Assembly (NCBI RefSeq): GCF_029379315.1
Contig: NZ_JAQYWQ010000057.1
Location: forward strand, 1 to 41,465
DNA length: 41,465 bases
Source of the DNA: Nostoc sp. S13
GTDB taxonomy: Bacteria > Cyanobacteriota > Cyanobacteriia > Cyanobacteriales > Nostocaceae
Direction of reading: 5' to 3'
Part shown: in pieces, positions 18,186 through 26,938 of the stretch
Layout: each line of letters begins with the position of its first letter
How positions within the stretch are numbered: position 1 is the stretch's first letter
The notes under the pieces: generated by a model
Database searches by the model: none
Told to the model about the DNA's origin: nothing
Seen by the model: the letters and a program-made list of their open reading frames with translations, nothing else
Position numbers and translations under genes: made by a program

Positions 18186-19424
18186 TTATTTAACGTCAGT
18201 AACGCGCCAGCTAAGTTTTAAATTAGCCCAGAAATTCCAGATGGTAGCAACTGCGATCGCTATCAATTTAGCTAAATACTCATTTATCCCCAAGACATTA
18301 TAAAGAAAGTTAATTATTAGAGCTTGTAATACAACTCCTGCCAAACAGATCGCACTGAACTTCAAGAATCGTTTGAAACGTTGATGCGGATCACGTTGCC
18401 GTTGAGAAATATCACTAAAAGTCCATAAATCATTCCATAGGAAATTATTTATGATTGCCACTCCGGCCGAAAGAATCGTACTGCGAGTTAAACCTAAATG
18501 AATCACAGTACGCAGCAAGTAAAACACCGTTAAATCCACAAACACACCACTCAAGCCAACAAACCCAAAACGGATAAATCGGCCAACTGGGAAATTGACT
18601 TTTCTACTCAATCGTCCTACTCGCCCTGTGGAAAGCCGCAACCGCACTAAGTGGTGGATGTAATCTATATATTGCTTCCATGTAACCTTACTCTCACCTT
18701 CTTTGCGTTCGCAGAACACATACCCAACTTCGGCAACTTCGTCTACCTTTCCCCGCCCGATTACTTCTAGGAGAATTTTGTATCCGACTGGATTGAGTGT
18801 TGCATTGGCGATCGCACTCCGGCGCACCATAAAATAACCACTCATGGGGTCGGAAACTCTCCCCAGTACCCCCGGTAAAATCACCAAGCCTAACAACTGA
18901 GCACCACGAGACAAGAAACGCCTGACAACACTCCAGCTGCTGACGCCGCCTCCGTCCACATGACGACTGGCTACTGCCAAATCTGCTCCCTGCTCAACAC
19001 TACGCAACAGTTGGATCAGCACCTCTGGTGGATGCTGCAAATCTCCATCTATCACTCCCAACACACTCCCCGTCGCTGCTTGCCACCCACGAATCACTGC
19101 TGAAGACAGCCCTCGTTCCTGTTGGCGTCGCATCACCCGCAACTGGGGGTATTCTGGTGTCAAGGATTCTGCTATTTCCCAAGTTCGGTCTGGGCTATCA
19201 TCGTCTACCACAATCAGTTCATAGTTTCCTGGAATAGATTCATCCAGTAACTGACTCAATATGCTGACCACATTCTGGATGTTGTCACGCTCTTTATAAG
19301 TAGGAATTACTAGGGAAAGATGGATAGATTCACCACTTGTACCTACATGGTTAGGCGGCAACTCTGAAATCTTTAGTGGGCCAGTTGGTACTGTTAACAG
19401 TGAGTTGGATGAGTTGATCTTCAT
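18186..19424 (-). CDS. GT2 glycosyltransferase fused to GtrA membrane domain
   Basis: This encodes 412 residues. Residues 30-265 are a dolichol-phosphate-mannose-synthase-like GT2 domain (LVIPTYKERDNI, VVDDDSPDRT, DGDLQHPPE). Residues 285-408 are a GtrA domain with four membrane segments (RFIRFGFVGLSGVFVD to FWANLKLSWRV). Such fusions make a polyprenyl-phosphate sugar in the cytoplasm, and the GtrA part is thought to help move it across the membrane. It precedes the GT39-like gene in the same direction. No Shine-Dalgarno sequence is visible before the ATG. The sugar could be mannose or glucose. Confidence 0.88.
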   Translation of the reverse strand: MKINSSNSLLTVPTGPLKISELPPNHVGTSGESIHLSLVIPTYKERDNIQNVVSILSQLLDESIPGNYELIVVDDDSPDRTWEIAESLTPEYPQLRVMRRQQERGLSSAVIRGWQAATGSVLGVIDGDLQHPPEVLIQLLRSVEQGADLAVASRHVDGGGVSSWSVVRRFLSRGAQLLGLVILPGVLGRVSDPMSGYFMVRRSAIANATLNPVGYKILLEVIGRGKVDEVAEVGYVFCERKEGESKVTWKQYIDYIHHLVRLRLSTGRVGRLSRKVNFPVGRFIRFGFVGLSGVFVDLTVFYLLRTVIHLGLTRSTILSAGVAIINNFLWNDLWTFSDISQRQRDPHQRFKRFLKFSAICLAGVVLQALIINFLYNVLGINEYLAKLIAIAVATIWNFWANLKLSWRVTDVK

Positions 19425-19975
19425 AATTTCACATTACAGAACGCTTTATTGACTGAACCTGGTTACTCAAAGCTTTATGAATACTTTTGTTACAGTTAGC
19501 TATTTTGAAAAGTTTAGTAATTCCCGCACCTCAATTTCAAATATTTTTCTAAACTTTATCTAAACTTTAAATTTAGCCATTTCTTTTTATGATATTGCTT
19601 ACACCTACATAATTTTTTATACAAACAATTGATACTGTACCATTAAGCCAGCAAATATGCAGTTTACCAAGACTTATGTAAATACTTTTTACTATTAGTA
19701 GGGCTAATGTATCAATCCAAAATCATTTTGTGAGAAAATAGAGAAATAAATATAAAGTAGTGATTACTACTAAGTGCAAAGTGTCGTAATAGGGGATGAA
19801 ATCACTAAAAGAGTTTATCAAAAAATCGTCAAGACAACGCGAACGCGGTCAAGATGTTGCTCTGAGAATATAAACATGAGGCAACTATCCCAATACTGAG
19901 AGTTTCTCGTGGGTTCATCACTTAAGCTGTAATATTGGATACTATATTCTTGGTTTTATTGTTTCTGGGGTGTTA
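19425..19975. other. AT-rich divergent spacer
   Basis: These 551 bp separate the GT2-GtrA gene (minus) and the lipoprotein gene (plus). A near-duplicate CTAAACTTTA pair lies at about 19550-19570. A 25-codon frame at 19797 with GGGG just before its ATG is too short to call. Nothing else is supported. Confidence 0.4.
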
Positions 19976-20452
19976 ATGTCTGTTTTACATAAATATACCG
20001 TTATTGCTTCTGTGAGCCTGAGCATTGCTTTGTTCATTACTAGTTGCAGCGAAAATAAAGTTTCCCAGTGTCAGAGGCTGATTCGAGTTGTGAATGCTGG
20101 AACTTCTTTGATTGATAAAAATAAAGGAACCCAAGTGATTACCAGCATACAGCTGTCTAAGGATTTGGAATTTGTGACTAAATCGATTCGGGAACTGAAG
20201 TTAACAGATCCCAAGCTGAAAGAATTTCAAAGCGGTTTTGTCAAAATTTTTCAGAATCTCAGTGAAGCGATTGCTAAGGCAGGCAGGGCACTTGGTGCGA
20301 CCAAGACAGCAGAAGCCTCGGCATCTGGTAGAGAAAAAATCCAAAAGGCTAGAGCCGAAATTGATTCAGCACTGACAACAGCTACAACTATTGGCAAGCA
20401 GTCGGATACCTTAATGAATGAAATGAATAAATATTGTAGCCAGCCAGAATAA
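19976..20452 (+). CDS. Small lipoprotein, function unknown
   Basis: This encodes 158 residues. The N-terminus has a short basic part, a hydrophobic stretch and a lipobox FITSC with the acylated Cys at residue 24, so the mature protein should be membrane-anchored. The rest is mostly helical, Lys/Glu/Ala-rich and coiled-coil-like, with a second and third Cys (about residues 33 and 154) that could form a disulfide. I chose ATG 19976 because GGGG lies five bases upstream; a GTG two codons earlier is also possible. I do not recognise the family, and neighbours give no hint. Confidence 0.7.
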   Translation: MSVLHKYTVIASVSLSIALFITSCSENKVSQCQRLIRVVNAGTSLIDKNKGTQVITSIQLSKDLEFVTKSIRELKLTDPKLKEFQSGFVKIFQNLSEAIAKAGRALGATKTAEASASGREKIQKARAEIDSALTTATTIGKQSDTLMNEMNKYCSQPE

Positions 20453-21196
20453 TCTATCTGGAGTATGGGGATTAGTCAAAAATTCTTCCTCTGTCCCTTT
20501 GCTCCGAATGGGACTAAGTTAAGGCATAGCCCTTGCCTTAACTGGTTCCCAACACATAAGCTGTATGAACAATTTTCTCAGAAATTCACACAAGTCAACA
20601 GCCTAGCACGCAGGCGATCGCCTCTCAGATTTCTAGTAACTTTTATCACTTTTTATTCAAAAATTTTGCTGATATATACCAACTCTATCTGTCAAAATAA
20701 AATCAATATAATAGCTATGACAGAGACAAAATTCCCATAAAAAAAGTCCACAGCAACTTATTGAATGGCGTTTTTGTCGCTCAGACTTTCTTTCTATGGT
20801 AGATTTTACGCTGATGATTTTCTGGCTATACTAGTGATTTAAGTCGATTGGTTGATAAATATTCATCCCCCAGTATGAAAGACATAAAAACTCTAAATTT
20901 CAGAGATATACAGCAGATTTCAAGGAAGGTGAAGTATACAAAGATTCGTTTCAAAGCTAAGTATAAAGCCTATTTTACTTCTGTTAGGGGAGCGGGGCGT
21001 AGCCCATTCTGGCGAATGTATTCTGAATTCTGCTATATCAGTGTGCATTTACTTTTAAGTGACACAAAAGCCTTGTCTGGTCTTGGAGAAAATAAATTTC
21101 CTTGGGCGTACAAAATTTTATCAGTCAATCACTGAAGTTAACACTAACACTACAGAGTGAATCTAGAACAATCAAACGTCTTCTGAGTTAGCACCT
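20453..21196. other. Spacer holding MITE copy 1
   Basis: There is no convincing gene here. The open frames at 20465-20740 and 20848-21135 are chance frames; the second runs through the MITE at 20911-21035. The promoter of the DUF1361 gene should lie in 21040-21190. Confidence 0.5.
20911..21035 (+). mobile_element. MITE, family A copy 1, flanked by TA
   Basis: This 125-bp element has imperfect terminal inverted repeats (CAGCAGATTTCA at the left; the complement of TGAATTCTGCTA at the right) and TA on both sides (20909-20910, 21036-21037). It aligns along its full length, inverted, with 26460-26582. It contains GAGCGGGGCGTAGCCC in common with that copy. TA flanks suggest mobilisation by an IS630/Tc1-type transposase; none is present in the window. 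Confidence 0.75.
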
Positions 21197-21853
21197 ATGA
21201 AAGAAGAATTGATAGCCAGAGTTGTACATGTCTTACGAATTAATATGAGTTGGATGACTTGGAATTTATTTCTGGCTTTTATACCTTTAGCTTTAAGTGT
21301 GTGGCTATTTCGCTACAAGCGTGGTAGCACTTGGCTTTGGTGGCTAGGATTCTTAATTTTCTATGCTTTCTTACCAAATGCACCATATTTGTTGACTGAT
21401 GTGATTCACCTAATAGACGATATCCGCAGAATTCAATCGGTGTGGATGATTACTTTAGTACTAATTCCTGTGTATTTGTTAGTAATTCTCGGCGGATTTG
21501 AAGCTTATGTAATATCGTTAATTAATTGGGGTTACTACTTACATCGCATCGGCAAAAGCCAATGGATTTGGCGCTTTGAGTTGATTACACATTTTCTCTG
21601 TGCTGTTGGTGTTTATTGGGGGCGATTTTTGCGTTTCAACAGTTGGGATTTTATTACTCAACCCGATGCTGTACTGACTAAAGGGGTAGAAGAAATTCTT
21701 GGGAAACAGCCCCTGGTGATTATTACTATTACCTTTGTGGTACTTGCAGGTTTGTACTGGATTATGAAACGAGTAACTTTAGGACTTAGCCAACCAGATA
21801 GTAGAATAGGGATAAACTCAAGACGCGCAAACTCTAACACGCCAAACATTTAA
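21197..21853 (+). CDS. DUF1361 membrane protein
   Basis: This encodes 218 residues with six or so membrane spans. The motif FLPNAPYLLTDVIHL after the second span and the WGRFLRFNSWD motif are those I associate with DUF1361, a family without known function. It appears full length. Its 5' flank carries a MITE ending 160 bp upstream. It is transcribed toward a decayed gene, so no operon partner is evident. Confidence 0.8.
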   Translation: MKEELIARVVHVLRINMSWMTWNLFLAFIPLALSVWLFRYKRGSTWLWWLGFLIFYAFLPNAPYLLTDVIHLIDDIRRIQSVWMITLVLIPVYLLVILGGFEAYVISLINWGYYLHRIGKSQWIWRFELITHFLCAVGVYWGRFLRFNSWDFITQPDAVLTKGVEEILGKQPLVIITITFVVLAGLYWIMKRVTLGLSQPDSRIGINSRRANSNTPNI

Positions 21854-22082
21854 TCAACCTGGCGATTTTGGCTTTTAAATTTGGGGTTTTAATTAGTAAT
21901 TCCTCGGATGAATATTGCCTGTCAAAAGAAAGATGCAACTAATTCCTCCTTGAGGTGAAATAAATTCAGAAGCAAACGGTTGGACTTCAACCGTCACCAT
22001 CTGAAAATAACGTCTTATCAGATCATTGAATATCGATGATCTGGTCTGATGCATCTGGTCACGTTGATAGGAGGGATCTGAT

Positions 22083-22862
22083 ATGCAATTAATCTCTAGA
22101 GAGGAAATAAAGACATTAATAGAACAGCCAAAAGGATAATTGTGTTTCAATTTATATGCCAACGCATCCAGCCGGGCCAGAAGTGCGACAAGACCCAATT
22201 CGCTTTAAAAATTTGATCAAGGAAGCGGAGACTCGTTTAATTGATGCGGGTTTGGAACAGAAAGATGCGATCGCATTGTTGGAAAAATCTCATGAGATTG
22301 ATAGCCAAGAGTTTTGGGAGCAAATGGGACAAGGGCTGGCGATTTTTATTTCTGAAAATATTTTTCGCTATTATACGCTGCCAATCGATTTTCAAGAGTT
22401 GGTCGTAGTTACAGACAGATTTCACATCAAGCCACTGCTGCCAATTTTAAATGGCAATGGTCGTTTCTATATAATGGCTTTGAGCCAACAAGATGTCAGG
22501 TTCTTTGAAGGAACACGCTACAGCGTCAATGAGGTGGAAGTAGAAAATCTCCCTAGAAGCCTAGATGAAGCTTTGCAAAGAGACGATACTGCTAAAGAGA
22601 GTCAGTTTCGCATCGGAACATCAAAAGGGGGAAGCACCAATGCTTTTTCACAGCCGGGTACGTTTTACGGACAGGGAAGCCCTGACAGAGATAAACGTTG
22701 CAATTGGTTAGCAACAGTGGGGTTTATTCGATCCAACCTCAGAAACGGTTTAATTTGCACCCAGAAAAAGAAACTGGGGATGAGGATTTATTGGATTTTG
22801 TTGCTGCTCATACTTTATTAAATGGTGGCACGGTTTACTTTCCCGCCATTTTCCGCAATATA
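22083..22862 (+). pseudogene. baeRF-type (bacterial eRF1-like) pseudogene with several lesions
   Basis: The original gene starts at ATG 22083 behind a good AGGAGG. It opens MQLISREEIKTLIEQPKG and then hits TAA at 22137. One frame over, the sequence continues as CVSIYMPTHPAGPEVRQD and runs well to GSPDRDK (about 22695), so there is a one-base shift near 22131-22140. Next, a large internal part of the family (of the order of 100 codons, from memory) is missing. The end survives in pieces: VAIG, stop, QQWGLFDPTSETV in one frame, then HPEKETGDEDLLDF and AAHTLLNGGTVY in another, ending near PAIFR. These match the bacterial/archaeal eRF1-like family, whose roles in translation termination or ribosome rescue are predicted. 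It is clearly non-functional. Confidence 0.85.
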
Positions 22863-22906
22863 ACTGTAAAGCGTGTCAATTCGCTCGTGGTTTTCAGGAT
22901 GGTTAT

Positions 22907-23125
22907 TTGAATCTACCTTATGCTGGGCAAGAGGAGGTTGTACCTAAAACAATTGTGCAACATACTATTCAGGTTTGTAATGAAGATGGTTATTACACCG
23001 TAGCGCCTCCTCCTGCTTACATCTACAACCCTTATGCCATCTATGGGTCGCCCTATCCTACTTTTGGCATCAACTTCGGATTTGGAAGAGGGTTCCACAG
23101 ATGGGGTCACTATCGAAGATGGTAG
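22907..23125 (+). pseudogene. Possible 5'-truncated gene with Gly/Tyr-rich tail
   Basis: From TTG 22907 the frame reads LPYAGQEEVVPKTIVQ and on to a tail rich in Tyr, Pro, Gly, Phe and Arg (YNPYAIYGSPYPTFG, then RGFHRWGHYRRW). The frame is open further upstream (CKACQFARGFQDGY at about 22865-22906) but has no ATG and merges with the end of the baeRF pseudogene. It may be the C-terminal part of a small protein whose start was lost in the same deletions, or a short gene starting at TTG. The family is unknown. Confidence 0.35.
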
Positions 23126-23175
23126 GGGTGGGGAATTTCGTCTACATAAAATGAAAAACTCTATTCTTAGAAGCG

Positions 23176-23391
23176 TCACTTATCCATTTTCGCAACGGCG
23201 CGTCTTACTGCATCCTCGCTAACTTTCCCAGTCTTTTCCCTCATCTCGCCTAACGTCGTATCCGGTGAAAACTGAGGAATGGGTTTTGGAAGGTTTTTGT
23301 TGAGCGTATCGCTGCGTTTTTGCTGAATCTCTCCCGCCTTTGGAGGATTTTTATCACGATGACGGCCATCAAGTCCTGGTTCTTTCATCAT
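23176..23391 (-). CDS. Small basic hydrophilic protein, unknown
   Basis: This encodes 71 residues: MMKEPGLDGRHRDKN, then a Lys/Pro-rich middle, then TLGEMREKTGKVSED and a basic helical end (AVRRAVAKMDK). AAAGGAAG stands about eight bases before the ATG, supporting the start. The EPGLDGRHRDK opening resembles short conserved proteins seen in many bacteria, but I cannot assign a function. It is convergent with the damaged region upstream and stands alone. Confidence 0.6.
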   Translation of the reverse strand: MMKEPGLDGRHRDKNPPKAGEIQQKRSDTLNKNLPKPIPQFSPDTTLGEMREKTGKVSEDAVRRAVAKMDK

Positions 23392-23565
23392 GTCAGCTTC
23401 CTTTCTGCTTTATGACAAGCATAAACCACTGATTTTGTAAGTACAAAATATTTTCGTAAAAGTCTTGAATTTTGAGAATGAACGAGGCGATAAGATTTCA
23501 TCATTACCCGCACCGGGGAACGGAAAACCAGGATTGTTGGCTGGTAGGCTAGGAAAGTGTAAAAT

Positions 23566-23600
23566 CTAAAATCTAAAATCTAAAATCTAAAATCTAAAAT
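23566..23600. repeat. CTAAAAT heptamer, five copies
   Basis: Five exact tandem CTAAAAT units lie just beyond the stop of the minus-strand PEP-synthase-like gene. The same heptamer occurs four times at 28830-28857, also next to the stop of a minus-strand gene. Confidence 0.85.
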
Positions 23601-23614
23601 TAAATTACTTCTAA

Positions 23615-25975
23615 CTAATAAAGTTTTTGTCGTGCAGCTGCTAAAATTAGGCGTTGTTCAGCACGAGCGATCGCTTGATATGTTCGCTTTACTGCTTCCG
23701 GTTCAACGGAAATGGAAGTTATGCCCCATTCCACTAACTTATCGATAATTTCTGGATAGAGGGCTGGTGCTTGACCGCAGATTGAACAAGGTATTCCGGC
23801 ACTTTTGGCCATTTGGATGAGTTGAGCGATCGCACTCATAACTGCCGGATGACATTCATTAAAAACTTTTGCTAACTTTCCTTGTTCTCGATCCACTCCT
23901 AGCAGTAATTGGGTCAAGTCATTTGTACCAATAGAAATTCCAGCTGCACCTGCTTTGACATATTCTGGCAGTAAAAACAGTACGCTTGGCACTTCTGCCA
24001 TCATCCACAATTGAAACTGTGACACCTCAGTTAAAAGAGCTTGCTCAACTTTGCGGCGGCAAAAGACAAATTCTTCCACAGTCCGAACAAAAGGTAACAG
24101 GAGATTGACATTGCTATAACCGGCTTGCTGTACACTCGCTAAAGCTTTCAGTTCTAACTCAAATACTGCGGGATTTTGTAAATAGCTAAAAGTGCCACGT
24201 TCACCCAACATCGACTTTGGTGAAGATTGTAAATTATCACTCAATGATGTTAAATCTTGCGGCCAATCTAAAGAACGATAAAAAACTGGTCTAGGTGCAA
24301 AGGCACGGGTAAACTGCATAATCTGCTTAGACCATAGCTCTAATAATTCTGCCTGACGTCCGCCTAAAATCCAACTATTGGGATGTTGCCCGGACAATAT
24401 ATTTAGTACCATCAATTCTGAGCGCAACAATCCCACCCCATCCACAGGTAAGCTTTGCACTTGTTCTATTAAACTGGACTGACTCAAGTTAACTAGCAGT
24501 TGGGTAGCAATCATCGGTAGATGAGAAGTAAGAGTAGGAGGGCGCAATGGGGAGATCGGGGGATGGAGAGACAGAGGATTTTCTGCTACTTTCCCCCTCT
24601 CCATCTCTCCCCTTCTCCCACTTTCCCCTTCTGGTCTAATCCGATAAACTTCTCCTTTGTCCCCATCAAGCACCAGTCGTTCGCCAGTTTGGATTAAGCT
24701 TGTCGCAGATGTGGCGTTCACTACTGCGGCAATACCTAGTTCTCTGGCAAGAATGGCAGCGTGGCTGGTTAATCCGCCTTGTTCAGTAATAATACCAGCA
24801 ACTTGTTGCAGTAATGGCAACCAATCAGGTGCGATCGCTGGTATTACTAAAATCACTCCCTTTGGTAGTTGTTCGGGTTTCTGTTGGGGATTAATAATTA
24901 CGACGGCAGTCGCTACAATACGTCCTCCTGCTGCCCCTATTCCCCGAATGAAGTGTACGGGGGGAATTAGAGATTGGGGAGTACTAACTTGTGTTATGTA
25001 GAGCTTGCCAGATGTAGTTTGCCCAGTGATAGTCCATTTAATGGCAAAGGTTTTACCTAGTTCACTCACCAGTTGAGTTCCCAGAGCAATTATTTGTTGT
25101 AAGTATTCTTCTTGTAAAGCATACTGTTTTTGTTGGACTGAGGGAATTAGGTAGGTACTCAGACAAGTGTGATCTGCTGTTAGCACTGACTTCGGCACCG
25201 CTTGCGAAAAAGCTCCAGCTGCTGCATCATCAACACCATAAGCCAGCATTTTATCCCCCAGCTGTTGCTCAAGTACAACCCCAGTTTCCTGTTGAATGTA
25301 GTAGATATCTGGCTGTACTTCGCCTTGAGCGATCGCAATTCCCAATCCCCAAGTAGCTTCAATTTCCCACCCAGAAGAGTTGGCTCTGAGCAAACCACTA
25401 GCGATCGCATTTTCAATAGGTTGCACCAAAACTGCTAGATTTATTTGTTGCAGGTCAATTCCGGCTCGTTGCCAATATAGTAGACTTCTAGCACGAAATA
25501 TCTGGCTCCAGGTACGCTTTAATGCCAAAGCGATCGCTTCGGGTTCGCACTGGCAAAACACCGACTCCAGCAAACCAGATATATTCTTCATAGCTGGGGT
25601 AGCAGTTGATACTGCTAAGGTAGGTCGAAGAATCAAACAGCCAGTTTGCCATTCTGTAGCTGCTTGGAAAATTGTACTCACCCACTCCTGTGGCACAGTC
25701 GCAGTGAGAATTTCTTGGCGCAAGCGACTAGCTACCTGCTGAAGTTGACGCCAATTAGCTACATCTAGGTGTAACGAAGAATAGGGTAAGTCAGCCACTA
25801 ATGACTCTGAACTATTGAGATTTTCGAGAAATTGTCGCAAAATTTCTGCCGAAATAACAAAACCAGGCACCACCGGATAGCCACGCTGCATGATTCTGCT
25901 CAAGTAAAACGCTTTGTCACCTACTTTGGCGCGGTCTTGTAGTTTAATTTGGTCTAGCCAGTAGAGTTTGTCCAC
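23615..25975 (-). CDS. Phosphoenolpyruvate synthase-like protein
   Basis: This encodes 786 residues from a GTG start. It has the three-part layout of PEP synthase/PPDK: an N-terminal ATP-grasp-like domain (VGDKAFYLSRIM), a swivelling phosphohistidine domain with the His in GGLTSHAAILAREL, and a C-terminal PEP/pyruvate barrel (GVGLLRSEL, GISIGTNDLTQL and the active-site Cys in CSICGQAP). The ATP-grasp part is unusual: where I expect R-S-S-A..E-D..S-F-A-G it reads RPTLAVSTATPAMKN, so ATP use is uncertain. About 35 low-complexity residues (DNA 24525-24640) between the second and third domains look like a translated intergenic repeat. PEP synthase makes PEP from pyruvate; whether this protein does is open. 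Confidence 0.7.
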   Translation of the reverse strand: MDKLYWLDQIKLQDRAKVGDKAFYLSRIMQRGYPVVPGFVISAEILRQFLENLNSSESLVADLPYSSLHLDVANWRQLQQVASRLRQEILTATVPQEWVSTIFQAATEWQTGCLILRPTLAVSTATPAMKNISGLLESVFCQCEPEAIALALKRTWSQIFRARSLLYWQRAGIDLQQINLAVLVQPIENAIASGLLRANSSGWEIEATWGLGIAIAQGEVQPDIYYIQQETGVVLEQQLGDKMLAYGVDDAAAGAFSQAVPKSVLTADHTCLSTYLIPSVQQKQYALQEEYLQQIIALGTQLVSELGKTFAIKWTITGQTTSGKLYITQVSTPQSLIPPVHFIRGIGAAGGRIVATAVVIINPQQKPEQLPKGVILVIPAIAPDWLPLLQQVAGIITEQGGLTSHAAILARELGIAAVVNATSATSLIQTGERLVLDGDKGEVYRIRPEGESGRRGEMERGKVAENPLSLHPPISPLRPPTLTSHLPMIATQLLVNLSQSSLIEQVQSLPVDGVGLLRSELMVLNILSGQHPNSWILGGRQAELLELWSKQIMQFTRAFAPRPVFYRSLDWPQDLTSLSDNLQSSPKSMLGERGTFSYLQNPAVFELELKALASVQQAGYSNVNLLLPFVRTVEEFVFCRRKVEQALLTEVSQFQLWMMAEVPSVLFLLPEYVKAGAAGISIGTNDLTQLLLGVDREQGKLAKVFNECHPAVMSAIAQLIQMAKSAGIPCSICGQAPALYPEIIDKLVEWGITSISVEPEAVKRTYQAIARAEQRLILAAARQKLY

Positions 25976-26938
25976 TCAATTTGTTAGTGTCAGTTGTCTA
26001 TTTGTAGCCACAGGCATTACTTCCTGATACGTTATCAGTCATCAATCCACTGTAGGAGGATTTTTCAGCATTTACGGTTAATTGCTGGTTACACGATGGA
26101 TTGCTGTAATTTGACTCCTTTAATCAAATTTTTTCCTTCATTGCCTTCCTTCCCCGAAACCGGGGGTTTAGTTCTTTTACGAGATTATACATAGCGGTAT
26201 CATATTTAATTATTGAGTGTATGGGTTAAATCTAGCAATTTCAGGTATAATTTTATAATTCAGTCATTTTAAATAGCCAAAAAACAATAAAGTTAAAAGT
26301 CATGTCGTTTGCTCAGATTATGATCATTGTCATAATTTAAGAATGCAAACCTTTATTTATTGTTGACCAAAATAATATCTTATTGTCAAACAATTTTCAC
26401 AATGGAAGATATTAATTTGCAACTAAAAAAGTATTCGCGAATTGATCGGAATTTAAATACAGCAGAATTCAGAAGACATTCGTCAGAATGGGCTACGCCC
26501 CGCTCCGCTAAAAGGAGTAAAACAACCTTTATACCTGGCTTTGAGACTTAGTTTGTCTACTTCACTTCCTTGAAATCTGCTGTATAATATAGGCGATTAA
26601 ATTACACCCATTGAATTAGACTCCATCAATCAAAGATTAAAATAGTTTTGTACTATAGCTATTCTGAGCTGTATGAAGCAAACCCCTCTTTTTAGTAAGG
26701 AGAGGGGAGATAAAGGGCACCTTTATCGGAGTGAGGTTAAGCTGCATCTCACCAGATCAGGAAACGCCATATTTTTATAATTATATTAGCAAACAACCTA
26801 ATCTATAAAATTATCTATATCAGACTAAGTAAGTCGGCAATAAAATTTCAATAAATGTAAACAAATATAAACTAACGCACTCGACAATTTAAATTTCTTA
26901 ACATAGTTAATAAATATTCCCACTTACCTATTTAAGTA
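25976..26938. other. Long spacer with MITE copy 2
   Basis: I see no gene in these 963 bp. They contain MITE copy 2 (26460-26582). A CCCCTCT..AGAGGGG hairpin block at about 26680-26750 resembles the one after metH, and an AT-rich stretch before mgtC carries one half of a direct repeat (26830-26936). Open frames at 25994 and 26360 have no family features; the latter runs into the MITE. Confidence 0.5.
26460..26582 (-). mobile_element. MITE, family A copy 2, flanked by TA
   Basis: This 123-bp element lies inverted with respect to copy 1. The termini CAGCAGAATTCA and TGAAATCTGCTG are near-perfect inverted repeats, with TA directly outside on both sides (26458-26459, 26583-26584). By eye about four in five positions match copy 1, including the central GGAGCGGGGCGTAGCCCATTCTG-type block. 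Confidence 0.78.

Noticed and set aside
19797..19874. 25-codon frame with GGGG before ATG
   Set aside because: Too short, no recognisable pattern, and no conservation evidence available.
20465..20740. 91-codon open frame after the lipoprotein gene
   Set aside because: Odd composition, no start signal, and it reads across what looks like intergenic DNA with a HIP1 site.
20848..21135. 95-codon open frame
   Set aside because: It runs straight through the MITE and its ends; no ribosome site or family resemblance.
26360..26551. 63-codon open frame
   Set aside because: Its second half is MITE copy 2 read in one strand; the product has no features of a real protein.
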